Below are positions 1-11,934 of a stretch of 64,000 nt of DNA, one piece after another. Position 1 is the stretch's first letter. Each line of letters opens with the position of its first letter. The position numbers and the translations under genes are program-made. The notes under the pieces are model-generated. The model had not been told where the DNA came from, searched no databases, and worked only from the letters and a program-made list of their open reading frames with translations. The stretch is from Pseudomonas sp. GL-B-19 (GTDB lineage Bacteria > Pseudomonadota > Gammaproteobacteria > Pseudomonadales > Pseudomonadaceae): positions 1-64,000 of the forward strand of contig NZ_JAHBDK010000108.1 in NCBI RefSeq assembly GCF_019956415.1, read 5' to 3'.

Positions 1-118
1 TTCTTGACGACCATAGAGCATTGGAACCACCTGATCCCATCCCGAACTCAGCAGTGAAACGATGCATCGCCGATGGTAGTGTGGGGTTTCCCCATGTGAG
101 AGTAGGTCATCGTCAAGA
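1..118 (+). rRNA. rrf: 5S ribosomal RNA (3' end of an rrn operon)
   Basis: Matches the Pseudomonas 5S consensus from the first bases. The terminal stem is visible: CTTGACGA at 3-10 pairs with TCGTCAAG at 110-117, and the conserved internal block CCCGAACTCAG lies at about 43-53. The window probably contains all or nearly all of the gene; 16S and 23S would lie upstream, outside the window. A terminator follows directly. Confidence 0.95.
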
Positions 119-128
119 TTAAATTCCG

Positions 129-168
129 AAACCCCTGTCTGCTAACGCAGACAGGGGTTTTGTTTTGT
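129..168 (+). terminator. Rho-independent terminator of the rrn operon
   Basis: A 14-bp perfect stem (129-142 with 147-160, AAACCCCTGTCTGC) with a TAAC tetraloop is followed by a T-rich tail at 158-168. It lies 11 bases after the 5S stem, so it ends rRNA transcription before birA. Confidence 0.93.
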
Positions 169-253
169 CCGCAGGAAATCCGTCTTGTCGGGTTTCTATG
201 CAACGGCTCGGGGCATGGCTATCATGCGGGCCTCATTGTGAGGCGAGACTTGC

Positions 254-1213
254 ATGCTGACGTTGTTAAAGCTTCTTAAGGATGGCCGGTTCCATTCGGG
301 CCAGGCCCTGGGTGTTGCCCTAGGTGTCAGTCGTAGTGCGGTGTGGAAGCAGCTTCAGCATTTAGAGGCTGAGCTCGGCTTGTCAATTCATAAGGTGCGC
401 GGTCGCGGATATCAACTGGCGGCACCGCTGACGTTGCTTGATCCTGTCGCCATAAAAAACAATGCACCCACGTGTGACTGGCCAATTTTGGTCTTCGATT
501 CAATAGACTCCACCAACGCTGAGGCCTTGCGGGCTATTGAGCGTGGCCAAGCTGCGCCATTTTTGGTGCTTGCCGAGCGTCAGACGGCTGGCCGCGGGCG
601 GCGTGGCCGAAAATGGGTCAGTCCTTTTGCAGAAAACATCTATTACAGTCTGGTATTGCGTATTGAAGGCGGAATGCGGCAACTGGAAGGGTTGAGCCTT
701 GTTGTCGGACTTGCGGTCATGCAGACCTTGCGAGCGCTCGGTGTTCCGGAAGTGGGATTAAAATGGCCCAACGATGTTTTGGTGGGGCAGAAAAAGATCG
801 CCGGGATATTGCTCGAGTTGGTTGGCGATCCTGCGGATGTATGTCACGTGGTGTTGGGTGTTGGGATTAACGTCAACATGCAGATGGCGGATGAGGTTGA
901 TCAGTTGTGGACGTCAATGCGTCTGGAGTCAGGCAAGGTGTTTGATCGCAATTACCTGGTTTCGGAGTTGGGCTCGATGCTCCAGGCATACCTGGCTCGG
1001 CACCAGCTCGACGGATTTTCCTCGATCCAGTCAGAGTGGGAGCAAAACCACCTATGGCAGGGGCGGGCAGTGTCTCTGATTGCAGGCGTAAGCCAGATAG
1101 ATGGTGAGGTATTGGGTATCGACAGTCAGGGGGCTTTGCGCTTGAAAGTGAATGGCGTTGAAAAAGTCTTTAGTGGCGGTGAGCTCAGTCTGAGGTTGCG
1201 CGATGATTCTTGA
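254..1213 (+). CDS. birA: Biotin-protein ligase / biotin operon repressor BirA
   Basis: Activates biotin with ATP and attaches it to the biotin carboxyl carrier protein; family members with an N-terminal helix-turn-helix also repress biotin synthesis genes. Here residues 1-55 form the HTH (SRSAVWKQLQ), the biotinyl-AMP loop GRGRRGRKW is at 113-121, KWPNDV at 170-175 and KIAGILLE at 181-188. At 319 aa it has the usual bifunctional BirA length. The ATG follows a GAGGCGAG stretch. The 3' end overlaps coaX by 11 bases, implying translational coupling. Confidence 0.95.
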   Translation: MLTLLKLLKDGRFHSGQALGVALGVSRSAVWKQLQHLEAELGLSIHKVRGRGYQLAAPLTLLDPVAIKNNAPTCDWPILVFDSIDSTNAEALRAIERGQAAPFLVLAERQTAGRGRRGRKWVSPFAENIYYSLVLRIEGGMRQLEGLSLVVGLAVMQTLRALGVPEVGLKWPNDVLVGQKKIAGILLELVGDPADVCHVVLGVGINVNMQMADEVDQLWTSMRLESGKVFDRNYLVSELGSMLQAYLARHQLDGFSSIQSEWEQNHLWQGRAVSLIAGVSQIDGEVLGIDSQGALRLKVNGVEKVFSGGELSLRLRDDS

Positions 1214-1952
1214 GCTCGACTGTGGAAATAGTTTTATCAAGTGGCGTGTGCTCTGTGCTGATGTCAGGCGGGTGTTTAGCGAGGGTGTAGTTGATTCGGA
1301 TGACGCTTTGCTGGAGGTTTTGAGCAGGCTTGGTGGGCTCGCTCTTAGGCATTGTCGGTTGGTTAGCGTCAGAACAGCCGAAGAAACCGCTGCTTTAACT
1401 TCTATATTGACGCAAACTTTCGGTGTGGCCGTGGTGTGTGCGACACCTGCTCGCGAAATGGCTGGAGTGCGCAACGGATACGCCGAGTTTGAGCGGCTGG
1501 GGCTCGATCGCTGGCTTGCGATGCTTGGAGGGTACCATCTGGCTTCTGGTGCATGCCTGGTGCTTGATTTTGGTACGGCCGTGACTGCCGACTTCATTGC
1601 TCAGGATGGGGAGCACCTTGGCGGCTTTATTTGCCCTGGAATGCCCTTGATGCGCAACCAGCTGCGAACCCATACCCGCAGAATCCGATACGGTGACCTG
1701 GCTGCCGAGCTCGCGCTAGAGAGTCTCGCTCCTGGTCGTACAACCGTCGAAGCAGTTGAGCGAGGATGCTCTCTTATGTTGAGGGGGTTTGTCCTGACTC
1801 AGTTGGAGATGGCGCGTAGTTATTGGGGGGATGACTTTGTTGTGTTCCTCACCGGGGGGGATGCGACTCTGGTCTCCGGAATCGTGCCCGAGGCCAAGCT
1901 GGTTCCAGACCTGATTTTTGTAGGTTTAGCGATGGCGTGTCCATTGTCCTGA
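1203..1952 (+). CDS. coaX: Type III pantothenate kinase CoaX
   Basis: Phosphorylates pantothenate, the first step of coenzyme A synthesis. The type III (ASKHA-fold) signature is present: an N-terminal phosphate loop (ELDCGNSFIKWR, with D6 and N9), GLDRW at 100-104 and DFGTAVTAD at 122-130, then GGFICPGM. Length of 249 aa is normal. It overlaps birA by 11 bases and is followed seven bases later by a SPOR-domain gene, so the three are probably one transcript. BirA and CoaX both serve cofactor supply, a known pseudomonad pairing. Confidence 0.95.
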   Translation: MILELDCGNSFIKWRVLCADVRRVFSEGVVDSDDALLEVLSRLGGLALRHCRLVSVRTAEETAALTSILTQTFGVAVVCATPAREMAGVRNGYAEFERLGLDRWLAMLGGYHLASGACLVLDFGTAVTADFIAQDGEHLGGFICPGMPLMRNQLRTHTRRIRYGDLAAELALESLAPGRTTVEAVERGCSLMLRGFVLTQLEMARSYWGDDFVVFLTGGDATLVSGIVPEAKLVPDLIFVGLAMACPLS

Positions 1953-1959
1953 GGTTTTT

Positions 1960-2400
1960 ATGCGTTGGTTGTTTCTGTTGCTGCTCGTTCTGAACGTCTT
2001 TTATTACATTTGGCATCAGCAAGAAGCCCCGCTACGGGCGAAAGATGTAACGCCTTTGAGCTTGTACCGGGGGGCGCAACAGGATATTCGCTTACTAAGC
2101 GAGGCAACTGATGCGACCCGTGACAAGGGAAAACCCGCAGTGGCGGGAAATGGCTGTCTCTATTTGGGGGGCTTTGTCCGTCAGGAGTCCGCTTTGGCGG
2201 CTGGGCGACGTCTGGGCGAGATCGGTGTCAGGTTCCAGACTCTGCCGAAAGATTCTGCCGAGTCGTCTGGTTACTGGGTGCGTATAGCGCCCGAAAGCCA
2301 GCGTTTACTGGATGATTTGCAGCTGATAAACCTTTCTAAAGAATTCAATGAGTTAAAACATAAAATAATGCCGTGCGAGGGGGTTGCACCGGCTGAATAG
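1960..2400 (+). CDS. SPOR-domain membrane protein
   Basis: A 146-aa protein with one N-terminal membrane anchor (about residues 3-20, WLFLLLLVLNVFYYIW), a short linker, and a C-terminal region (about 62-135) with the pattern of a SPOR peptidoglycan-binding domain: CLYLGGFVRQESALAAGRRL, then a predicted beta strand and YWVRIAP. SPOR domains bind denuded septal glycan, so a periplasmic cell-wall role is likely. It lies 7 bases after coaX in the same operon. The exact function is not known to me; the SPOR call is inferred by eye. Confidence 0.75.
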   Translation: MRWLFLLLLVLNVFYYIWHQQEAPLRAKDVTPLSLYRGAQQDIRLLSEATDATRDKGKPAVAGNGCLYLGGFVRQESALAAGRRLGEIGVRFQTLPKDSAESSGYWVRIAPESQRLLDDLQLINLSKEFNELKHKIMPCEGVAPAE

Positions 2401-2503
2401 TTTGAATAGAATGGCGCCCGCTTCGCAGTGAAGACCTTTAACGGTCAACGGTGCGAAAGTGATGTCAACGCAGCTAAGCTCAGGTTTTTAATGAGAAAAA
2501 TGC

Positions 2504-2531
2504 TTGACAGAAGGCTGGCATGATGTAGAAT
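2504..2531 (+). promoter_or_regulatory. Sigma-70 promoter of the tRNA-tufB transcript
   Basis: TTGACA at 2504-2509 and TAGAAT at 2526-2531 are separated by 16 bases, 13 bases before tRNA-Tyr. A G/C-rich discriminator (GCCGGCTCGC) follows, typical of stringently controlled stable-RNA promoters. Confidence 0.85.
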
Positions 2532-2544
2532 GCCGGCTCGCTTA

Positions 2545-2629
<85 letters not shown>

Positions 2630-2653
2630 TTTTTAGCGAGAGCTGCAAGCTCC

Positions 2654-2727
<74 letters not shown>

Positions 2728-2753
2728 AGTTTGCAGGTCCTGCACAGTGTTTC

Positions 2754-2829
2754 GCTCTTGTAGCTCAGTTGGTAGAGCACACCCTTGGTAAGGGTGAGGT
2801 CAGCGGTTCAAATCCGCTCAAGAGCTCCA
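2754..2829 (+). tRNA. tRNA-Thr (GGT)
   Basis: A 76-nt cloverleaf with acceptor GCTCTTG/CAAGAGC, anticodon loop TTGGTAA (GGT at 2787-2789), T-arm GCGGTTCAAATCCGC and encoded CCA. Last tRNA before tufB; processing from the mRNA is expected. Confidence 0.97.
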
Positions 2830-2913
2830 TATAACAAGGCAGATATGAAAATATCTGCCTTTGTTTTAATGGTTGATATTGGTTGTTCAATTCTTCTGTT
2901 GGGGGTTGTTTCG

Positions 2914-4107
2914 ATGGCTAAGGAAAAGTTCGATCGTTCGCTGCCGCACGTCAACGTTGGTACTATTGGTCACGTTGACCATGGTAAAACCACTCTGACT
3001 GCTGCTCTGACTCGTGTTTGCTCCGAGGTTTTCGGTTCGGCTATCGTTGATTTCGATAAAATCGACAGCGCACCAGAAGAAAAGGCTCGTGGTATCACCA
3101 TCAACACCGCACACGTCGAGTACAACTCGAAGATTCGTCACTACGCTCACGTTGACTGTCCGGGTCACGCTGACTACGTGAAGAACATGATTACTGGTGC
3201 TGCCCAGATGGATGGCGCGATCCTGGTTTGCTCGGCCGCTGATGGTCCGATGCCGCAAACCCGTGAGCACATCCTGCTGTCCCGTCAGGTAGGCGTTCCG
3301 TACATCGTGGTTTTCCTGAACAAGGCTGACCTGGTAGACGACGCTGAGCTGCTGGAACTGGTTGAGATGGAAGTGCGCGATCTGCTGAGCACTTACGACT
3401 TTCCGGGCGACGACACTCCGATCATCATCGGTTCCGCTCGTATGGCTCTGGAAGGCAAAGACGACAACGAAATGGGCACCACTGCCGTTCGTAAACTGGT
3501 TGAAACTCTGGACAGCTACATCCCGGAGCCAGTTCGTCTGACTGACAAGCCGTTCCTGATGCCAATCGAAGACGTATTCTCGATCTCTGGTCGCGGTACT
3601 GTTGTGACTGGTCGTATCGAGCGCGGTATCGTTCGTGTTCAAGATCCACTGGAAATCGTTGGTCTGCGTGACACTACCGTCACCACCTGCACCGGTGTTG
3701 AAATGTTCCGTAAGCTGCTCGACGAAGGTCGTGCTGGCGAGAACTGCGGTGTGCTGCTGCGTGGTACCAAGCGTGACGACGTTGAGCGTGGCCAGGTTCT
3801 GGTTAAGCCGGGTTCGGTTAAGCCGCACACCAAGTTCACTGCAGAAGTTTACGTTCTGAGCAAGGAAGAAGGCGGTCGTCATACTCCGTTCTTCAAGGGC
3901 TACCGTCCGCAGTTCTACTTCCGTACGACTGACGTGACTGGTAACTGCGAGCTGCCAGAAGGCGTTGAAATGGTAATGCCAGGTGACAACATTCAGATGA
4001 CTGTTACCCTGATCAAAACCATCGCGATGGAAGATGGTCTGCGTTTCGCTATCCGTGAAGGCGGTCGTACCGTCGGCGCTGGTGTCGTAGCCAAAATCAT
4101 CGAGTAA
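2914..4107 (+). CDS. tufB: Elongation factor Tu, first copy
   Basis: GTPase that delivers aminoacyl-tRNA to the ribosomal A site. The P-loop GHVDHGKT is at about residues 18-25, then DCPGH and NKAD. I use the ATG at 2914, giving 397 aa, because MAKEKFDRS is the universal EF-Tu start and GGGGG lies upstream; an in-frame extension back into tRNA-Thr is not coding. The translated protein appears identical to the second copy at 19478, with only synonymous base differences, mostly in the first codons and scattered beyond. The tRNA-tuf linkage marks it as the tufB-type locus. Confidence 0.97.
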   Translation: MAKEKFDRSLPHVNVGTIGHVDHGKTTLTAALTRVCSEVFGSAIVDFDKIDSAPEEKARGITINTAHVEYNSKIRHYAHVDCPGHADYVKNMITGAAQMDGAILVCSAADGPMPQTREHILLSRQVGVPYIVVFLNKADLVDDAELLELVEMEVRDLLSTYDFPGDDTPIIIGSARMALEGKDDNEMGTTAVRKLVETLDSYIPEPVRLTDKPFLMPIEDVFSISGRGTVVTGRIERGIVRVQDPLEIVGLRDTTVTTCTGVEMFRKLLDEGRAGENCGVLLRGTKRDDVERGQVLVKPGSVKPHTKFTAEVYVLSKEEGGRHTPFFKGYRPQFYFRTTDVTGNCELPEGVEMVMPGDNIQMTVTLIKTIAMEDGLRFAIREGGRTVGAGVVAKIIE

Positions 4108-4128
4108 TTTGTTGTAATGTCTTTTTCG

Positions 4129-4160
4129 GGCCGGCATAATGGTCGGCCTGATTTTGTTTT
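4129..4160 (+). terminator. Terminator after tufB
   Basis: A 7-bp stem (GGCCGGC at 4129-4135 with GTCGGCC at 4142-4148, one G-T pair) is followed by TGATTTTGTTTT. It precedes tRNA-Trp directly, so partial read-through into trpT-secE-nusG is possible. Confidence 0.7.
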
Positions 4161-4236
4161 AGGTCAGTAGCTCAATTGGCAGAGCGACGGTCTCCAAAAC
4201 CGTAGGTTGGGGGTTCGATTCCCTCCTGACCTGCCA
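4161..4236 (+). tRNA. tRNA-Trp (CCA)
   Basis: A 76-nt cloverleaf with acceptor AGGTCAG/CTGACCT, anticodon loop CTCCAAA (CCA at 4194-4196), T-arm GGGTTCGATTCCC and encoded CCA. It sits between tufB and secE, as in related bacteria. Confidence 0.97.
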
Positions 4237-4281
4237 GATTCACTTGGTGTGTCTGGCTTTCTTTTCACAGGATCTTCATAG

Positions 4282-4650
4282 ATGACTCCTAAAGCTGAAG
4301 CTCAAGGCTCTCGCTTCGATCTGCTCAAGTGGCTAGTAGTAGTCGCTTTGGTGGTTGTTGGCGTTGTTGGCAATCAGTATTACTCTGCTTCGCCGATCCT
4401 GTACCGCGTACTTGCATTGCTCGTCATTGCTGCTGTAGCTGCCTTTGTAGGCCTGCAGACAGTCAAGGGCAAGTCTTTCTTTGTACTGGTTAAGGAAGCT
4501 CGCACCGAGATTCGTAAAGTCGTATGGCCAACTCGCCAAGAAACCACGCAGACCACGTTGATTGTTGTGGCTGTCGTTCTGGTTATGGCGTTGCTGTTGT
4601 GGGGGCTCGATTCCCTGCTCGGCTGGCTTGTTTCCTTGATTGTCGGCTAA
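4282..4650 (+). CDS. secE: Preprotein translocase subunit SecE
   Basis: Essential clamp subunit of the SecYEG inner-membrane channel. The 122-aa protein has the three-helix gammaproteobacterial layout: hydrophobic segments at about 17-35, 42-60 and 92-118. The conserved amphipathic stretch KEARTEIRKVVWPTRQET precedes the last helix and is the family hallmark. ATG at 4282. It is followed nine bases later by nusG, its usual partner. Confidence 0.97.
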   Translation: MTPKAEAQGSRFDLLKWLVVVALVVVGVVGNQYYSASPILYRVLALLVIAAVAAFVGLQTVKGKSFFVLVKEARTEIRKVVWPTRQETTQTTLIVVAVVLVMALLLWGLDSLLGWLVSLIVG

Positions 4651-4659
4651 GGGTGTCCC

Positions 4660-5193
4660 GTGGCTAAGCGTTGGTACGTTGTGCATGCTTACTCCGGTTA
4701 CGAGAAGCATGTCATGCGCTCGTTGGTAGAGCGCGTAAAGCTAGCTGGCATGGAAGATGGCTTTGGCGAAATTCTGGTTCCCACTGAAGAAGTGGTTGAA
4801 ATGCGTAATGGCCAGAAACGCAAAAGCGAGCGTAAGTTCTTCCCTGGTTATGTGCTGGTACAGATGGACATGAATGAGGGTACTTGGCACTTGGTCAAGG
4901 ATACTCCTCGGGTGATGGGCTTCATTGGCGGTACTGCCGATAAGCCAGCACCAATCACTGATAAAGAGGCAGAAGCAATTCTGCGTCGCGTTGCTGATGG
5001 TAGCGACAAGCCGAAGCCGAAGACGTTATTCGAGCCAGGTGAGTCGGTGCGTGTCAATGACGGACCGTTTGCTGATTTTACTGGCACGGTTGAAGAAGTT
5101 AACTACGAGAAGAGCCGGATCCAAGTGGCGGTGCTCATTTTCGGTCGCTCTACTCCGGTAGAGCTAGAGTTCAGCCAGGTCGAAAAAGTCTAG
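4660..5193 (+). CDS. nusG: Transcription termination/antitermination factor NusG
   Basis: Binds RNA polymerase, increases processivity, and couples it to Rho or to ribosomal S10. The NGN domain spans about 1-115 (RWYVVHAYSGYEKHV, FPGYVLV) and the KOW domain about 125-177 (GESVRVNDGPFADF). At 177 aa it has the normal length. The start codon is GTG at 4660; MAKRWYVVHAYSG is the conserved N terminus. Transcribed with secE. Confidence 0.97.
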   Translation: MAKRWYVVHAYSGYEKHVMRSLVERVKLAGMEDGFGEILVPTEEVVEMRNGQKRKSERKFFPGYVLVQMDMNEGTWHLVKDTPRVMGFIGGTADKPAPITDKEAEAILRRVADGSDKPKPKTLFEPGESVRVNDGPFADFTGTVEEVNYEKSRIQVAVLIFGRSTPVELEFSQVEKV

Positions 5194-5208
5194 CTGAGCA
5201 AGCATCCC

Positions 5209-5237
5209 AACCCCGCAGCCATAGGCTGTGGGGTTTT
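5209..5237 (+). terminator. Terminator between nusG and rplK
   Basis: A stem of 12 pairs (AACCCCGCAGCC at 5209-5220 with GGCTGTGGGGTT at 5224-5235, one G-T pair) with loop ATA is followed by TT. The short U-tract suggests either a terminator or an attenuator that separates secE-nusG from the rplKAJL-rpoBC transcript. Confidence 0.8.
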
Positions 5238-5310
5238 GTCGTCACTGGGATAAACGCGCAAGTAACCGGGGAGCCTTTCGAGGCGTTTGAACCCGTAATT
5301 GGAGTGCCTC

Positions 5311-5742
5311 ATGGCCAAGAAAATTACCGCTTACATCAAGCTGCAAGTGAAGGCCGCTCAGGCTAACCCAAGCCCACCTGTTGGTCCTGCTCTGGGTCAG
5401 CACGGCGTGAACATCATGGAATTCTGCAAGGCTTTCAACGCCCGTACTCAGGGTCTTGAGCCAGGTCTGCCGACTCCAGTGATCATCACTGTCTACAGCG
5501 ACCGTAGCTTCACTTTTGAAACCAAGTCCACCCCTGCTTCGGTTCTGCTGAAGAAGGCTGCTGGTCTGACTAGCGGTTCCGCTCGTCCGAACACCGTTAA
5601 GGTTGGCACCGTGACTCGTGCTCAGCTGGAAGAAATCGCGAAAACCAAAAACGCGGATCTGACTGCAGCTGATATGGAAGCAGCCGTGCGTACTATCGCC
5701 GGTTCTGCTCGTAGCATGGGCCTTAACGTGGAGGGTGTGTAA
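5311..5742 (+). CDS. rplK: 50S ribosomal protein L11
   Basis: Component of the GTPase-associated centre of the large subunit, binding 23S rRNA and L10 and needed for RelA activation. I start at ATG 5311 (143 aa, MAKKITAYIKLQVKA) rather than an upstream in-frame start at 5299, because a GGAG motif lies 9 bases before 5311 and MAKK is the family start. The proline-rich hinge NPSPPVGPALGQHGVN is intact. The stop overlaps the rplA start (TAATG). Confidence 0.97.
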   Translation: MAKKITAYIKLQVKAAQANPSPPVGPALGQHGVNIMEFCKAFNARTQGLEPGLPTPVIITVYSDRSFTFETKSTPASVLLKKAAGLTSGSARPNTVKVGTVTRAQLEEIAKTKNADLTAADMEAAVRTIAGSARSMGLNVEGV

Positions 5743-6437
5743 TGGCTAAGTTGACCAAGCGTCAAAAGGCTATCGCCGGCAAAATCGAAGCAGGCAAGTC
5801 CTACAACTTTGTAGACGCTGCTGCTCTGCTGGCTGAGCTGTCGACTGTCAAGTTCAGCGAGTCGTTCGACGTTGCTGTTAACCTGGGTGTTGACCCGCGT
5901 AAATCTGACCAGGTTGTTCGTAGCGCTACTGTGCTGCCACACGGCACTGGCAAGACCGTTCGCGTTGCTGTGTTCACCCAGGGTCCAGCCGCTGAGGCCG
6001 CTCTGGCTGCCGGCGCTGATCGTGTAGGTATGGACGACCTGGCTGCCGAAATGAAAGGCGGCGACCTGAACTATGACGTAGTTATCGCATCCCCGGATGC
6101 AATGCGCGTTGTTGGTCAGTTGGGTCAGATCCTCGGTCCACGCGGCCTGATGCCTAACCCTAAAGTCGGCACCGTAACTCCAGACGTAGCTACCGCGGTT
6201 AAAAACGCCAAGGCTGGTCAGGTTCGTTATCGCACCGACAAAAACGGCATCATCCACACTTCCGTTGGCAAGATCGGCTTCGACGCCGTCAAGCTGAAGG
6301 AAAACGTTGAAGCCCTGATCGCTGATCTGAAGCGTATCAAGCCAGCTTCCTCGAAAGGCATTTACGTCAAGCGCGTTACCCTGAGCACCACTATGGGCCC
6401 AGGTCTGGTCATCGACCAAAGCTCGCTCGACGCTTAA
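5742..6437 (+). CDS. rplA: 50S ribosomal protein L1
   Basis: Forms the L1 stalk at the E site and, in enterobacteria, represses translation of its own mRNA. At 231 aa it has the usual length, with the conserved LGPRGLMPNPKVGTVT segment at about residues 129-144. It overlaps rplK by one base (TAATG), so the two are translationally coupled. Confidence 0.97.
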   Translation: MAKLTKRQKAIAGKIEAGKSYNFVDAAALLAELSTVKFSESFDVAVNLGVDPRKSDQVVRSATVLPHGTGKTVRVAVFTQGPAAEAALAAGADRVGMDDLAAEMKGGDLNYDVVIASPDAMRVVGQLGQILGPRGLMPNPKVGTVTPDVATAVKNAKAGQVRYRTDKNGIIHTSVGKIGFDAVKLKENVEALIADLKRIKPASSKGIYVKRVTLSTTMGPGLVIDQSSLDA

Positions 6438-6635
6438 GACACAGGTTGGCGCAAGCGATTGCGCCAATTGAAAGATTGGGGTCCCTGCCTGGCGGGGGCT
6501 ATCCAAGACCGTAGGCGACGCAAGTCTTAAACCTCAAGCCTACGCAGATGGTGCTCCCGGTTCCTTACCGAATCAGACACCAAAACGACATCCGGCTCCG
6601 GCCAGATGAAACGGTAACAAGCAGGAGTTAAACCC
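6438..6635 (+). promoter_or_regulatory. Structured rplJ leader (L10/L12 autoregulation region)
   Basis: A 198-base gap lies ahead of rplJ. It contains a perfect 9-bp inverted repeat (TTGGCGCAA at 6446-6454 with TTGCGCCAA at 6459-6467, GCGA loop) without a U-tract, and further pairing blocks such as GTAGGCG/GCCTAC (about 6511-6544). In gammaproteobacteria an L10 leader at this place binds L10-L12 to shut off rplJL translation. The role is from known biology; the fold was done by eye. Confidence 0.6.
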
Positions 6636-7136
6636 GTGGCAATTAAACTCGAAGACAAGAAGGCCATCGTCGCTGAAGTCAACGAGGCTGCCAAAGTCGC
6701 TCTGTCCGCTGTCGTGGTTGATGCCCGTGGCGTAACAGTAGGCGCAATGACCGGACTCCGTAAAGAGGCTCGTGAAGCTGGCGTTTACGTACGTGTTGTA
6801 CGTAACACCCTGCTCAAGCGCGCTGTTGCTGACACTGAATACAGTGTTCTCAACGACGTGTTCACCGGCCCGACCCTGATTGCATTCTCGAACGAACATC
6901 CAGGCGCTGCTGCCCGTATCTTCAAAGAGTTTGCCAAGGGTCAGGACAAGTTCGAGATCAAGGCAGCTGCGTTCGAGGGCAAGTTCCTCGCAGCTAATCA
7001 GATCGACGTACTGGCAACTCTGCCGACCCGTGACGAAGCAATTTCCCAGCTGATGAGCGTGATTCAAGGCGCTACCAGCAAATTGGCTCGTACTCTGGCG
7101 GCAATTCGCGACCAGAAAGAAGCTGCTGCAGCCTAA
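6636..7136 (+). CDS. rplJ: 50S ribosomal protein L10
   Basis: Anchors the L7/L12 dimers to the stalk base and acts as translational repressor of rplJL. At 166 aa it has the normal length. Start codon GTG at 6636, preceded by CAGGAG. The conserved block VRVVRNTLLKRAV is at about residues 51-63, and the C-terminal helix binds L12. Confidence 0.96.
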   Translation: MAIKLEDKKAIVAEVNEAAKVALSAVVVDARGVTVGAMTGLRKEAREAGVYVRVVRNTLLKRAVADTEYSVLNDVFTGPTLIAFSNEHPGAAARIFKEFAKGQDKFEIKAAAFEGKFLAANQIDVLATLPTRDEAISQLMSVIQGATSKLARTLAAIRDQKEAAAA

Positions 7137-7210
7137 GGCTCGTCAACTTCTCGCGTTTTTTGTTTATTTCGATGGTCGCGTAGGCCGTCCCCCAATTCAG
7201 GAATTGAGTC

Positions 7211-7576
7211 ATGTCTCTGACTAACGAACAAATCATCGAAGCAATCGGCCAGAAATCCGTAGTGGAAATCGTTGAGCTGATTAAAGCGATGGAAGAAACC
7301 TTCGGTGTTACCGCTGCTGCTGCATCGGCTGGTCCAGCTGCTGCTGCCGCTGTTGTTGAAGAGCAAACCGAATTCAACGTCATGCTGCTGGAAGCTGGCG
7401 AGAAGAAAGTTAACGTGATCAAGGCAGTACGTGAACTGACCGGCCTGGGCTTGAAAGAAGCCAAGGCTGTAGTTGACGGCGCTCCTGCCATGGTTCTGGA
7501 AGCCGTTTCGAAAGATGCCGGTGACAAAGCCAAAGCTACTCTGGAAGAAGCAGGCGCTAAAGTCGAGCTGAAGTAA
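7211..7576 (+). CDS. rplL: 50S ribosomal protein L7/L12
   Basis: Stalk protein that recruits translation factors. The N-terminal dimerisation domain (about 1-35), an alanine-rich hinge (about 36-52, AAAASAGPAAAAAV) and the C-terminal factor-binding domain with VNVIKAVRELTGLGLKEAK are all visible. At 121 aa the length is typical. Confidence 0.97.
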   Translation: MSLTNEQIIEAIGQKSVVEIVELIKAMEETFGVTAAAASAGPAAAAAVVEEQTEFNVMLLEAGEKKVNVIKAVRELTGLGLKEAKAVVDGAPAMVLEAVSKDAGDKAKATLEEAGAKVELK

Positions 7577-7622
7577 GCATCGACTTTGCTCCTCCAGCCC
7601 GAGCGTTAAGCGAAAGGCTGAT

Positions 7623-7651
7623 GGCTGGTGGCTCTTGCCACCGGCCTTTTT
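7623..7651 (+). terminator. rplL-rpoB attenuator hairpin
   Basis: A 10-bp stem (GGCTGGTGGC at 7623-7632 with GCCACCGGCC at 7637-7646, TCTT loop) is followed by five T. It lies inside the rplL-rpoB gap and should lower transcription of rpoBC relative to the r-protein genes, as the equivalent partial terminator does in E. coli. Confidence 0.85.
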
Positions 7652-7796
7652 CCGTTATTTGCAGCCGACTGGGTCGGTGCTGATAACGAGCTGTAACCAC
7701 CCGATGTGGTGGCGCAAACCATGGGGTTTGCACGATTTTCTGGCTGCTCCCGTCGGGAGGGGCCAAACAAGCAGGTGACCAAGCTGGGGAACGCTG

Positions 7797-11870
<4,074 letters not shown>

Positions 11871-11934
11871 CACGTGACGCGAATCGAGAGCGGGGCAGGA
11901 TTGCCCGCTCTCTGCTCCGCCAGGAGGAAAGGCC

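Noticed and set aside
2785..2913. 43-codon in-frame extension of tufB
   Set aside because: Starts within tRNA-Thr; the conserved EF-Tu N terminus and ribosome site are at 2914.
2887..4137. 416-aa minus-strand ORF opposite tufB
   Set aside because: Mirror reading of a highly biased tuf gene; no start signal and no recognisable protein.
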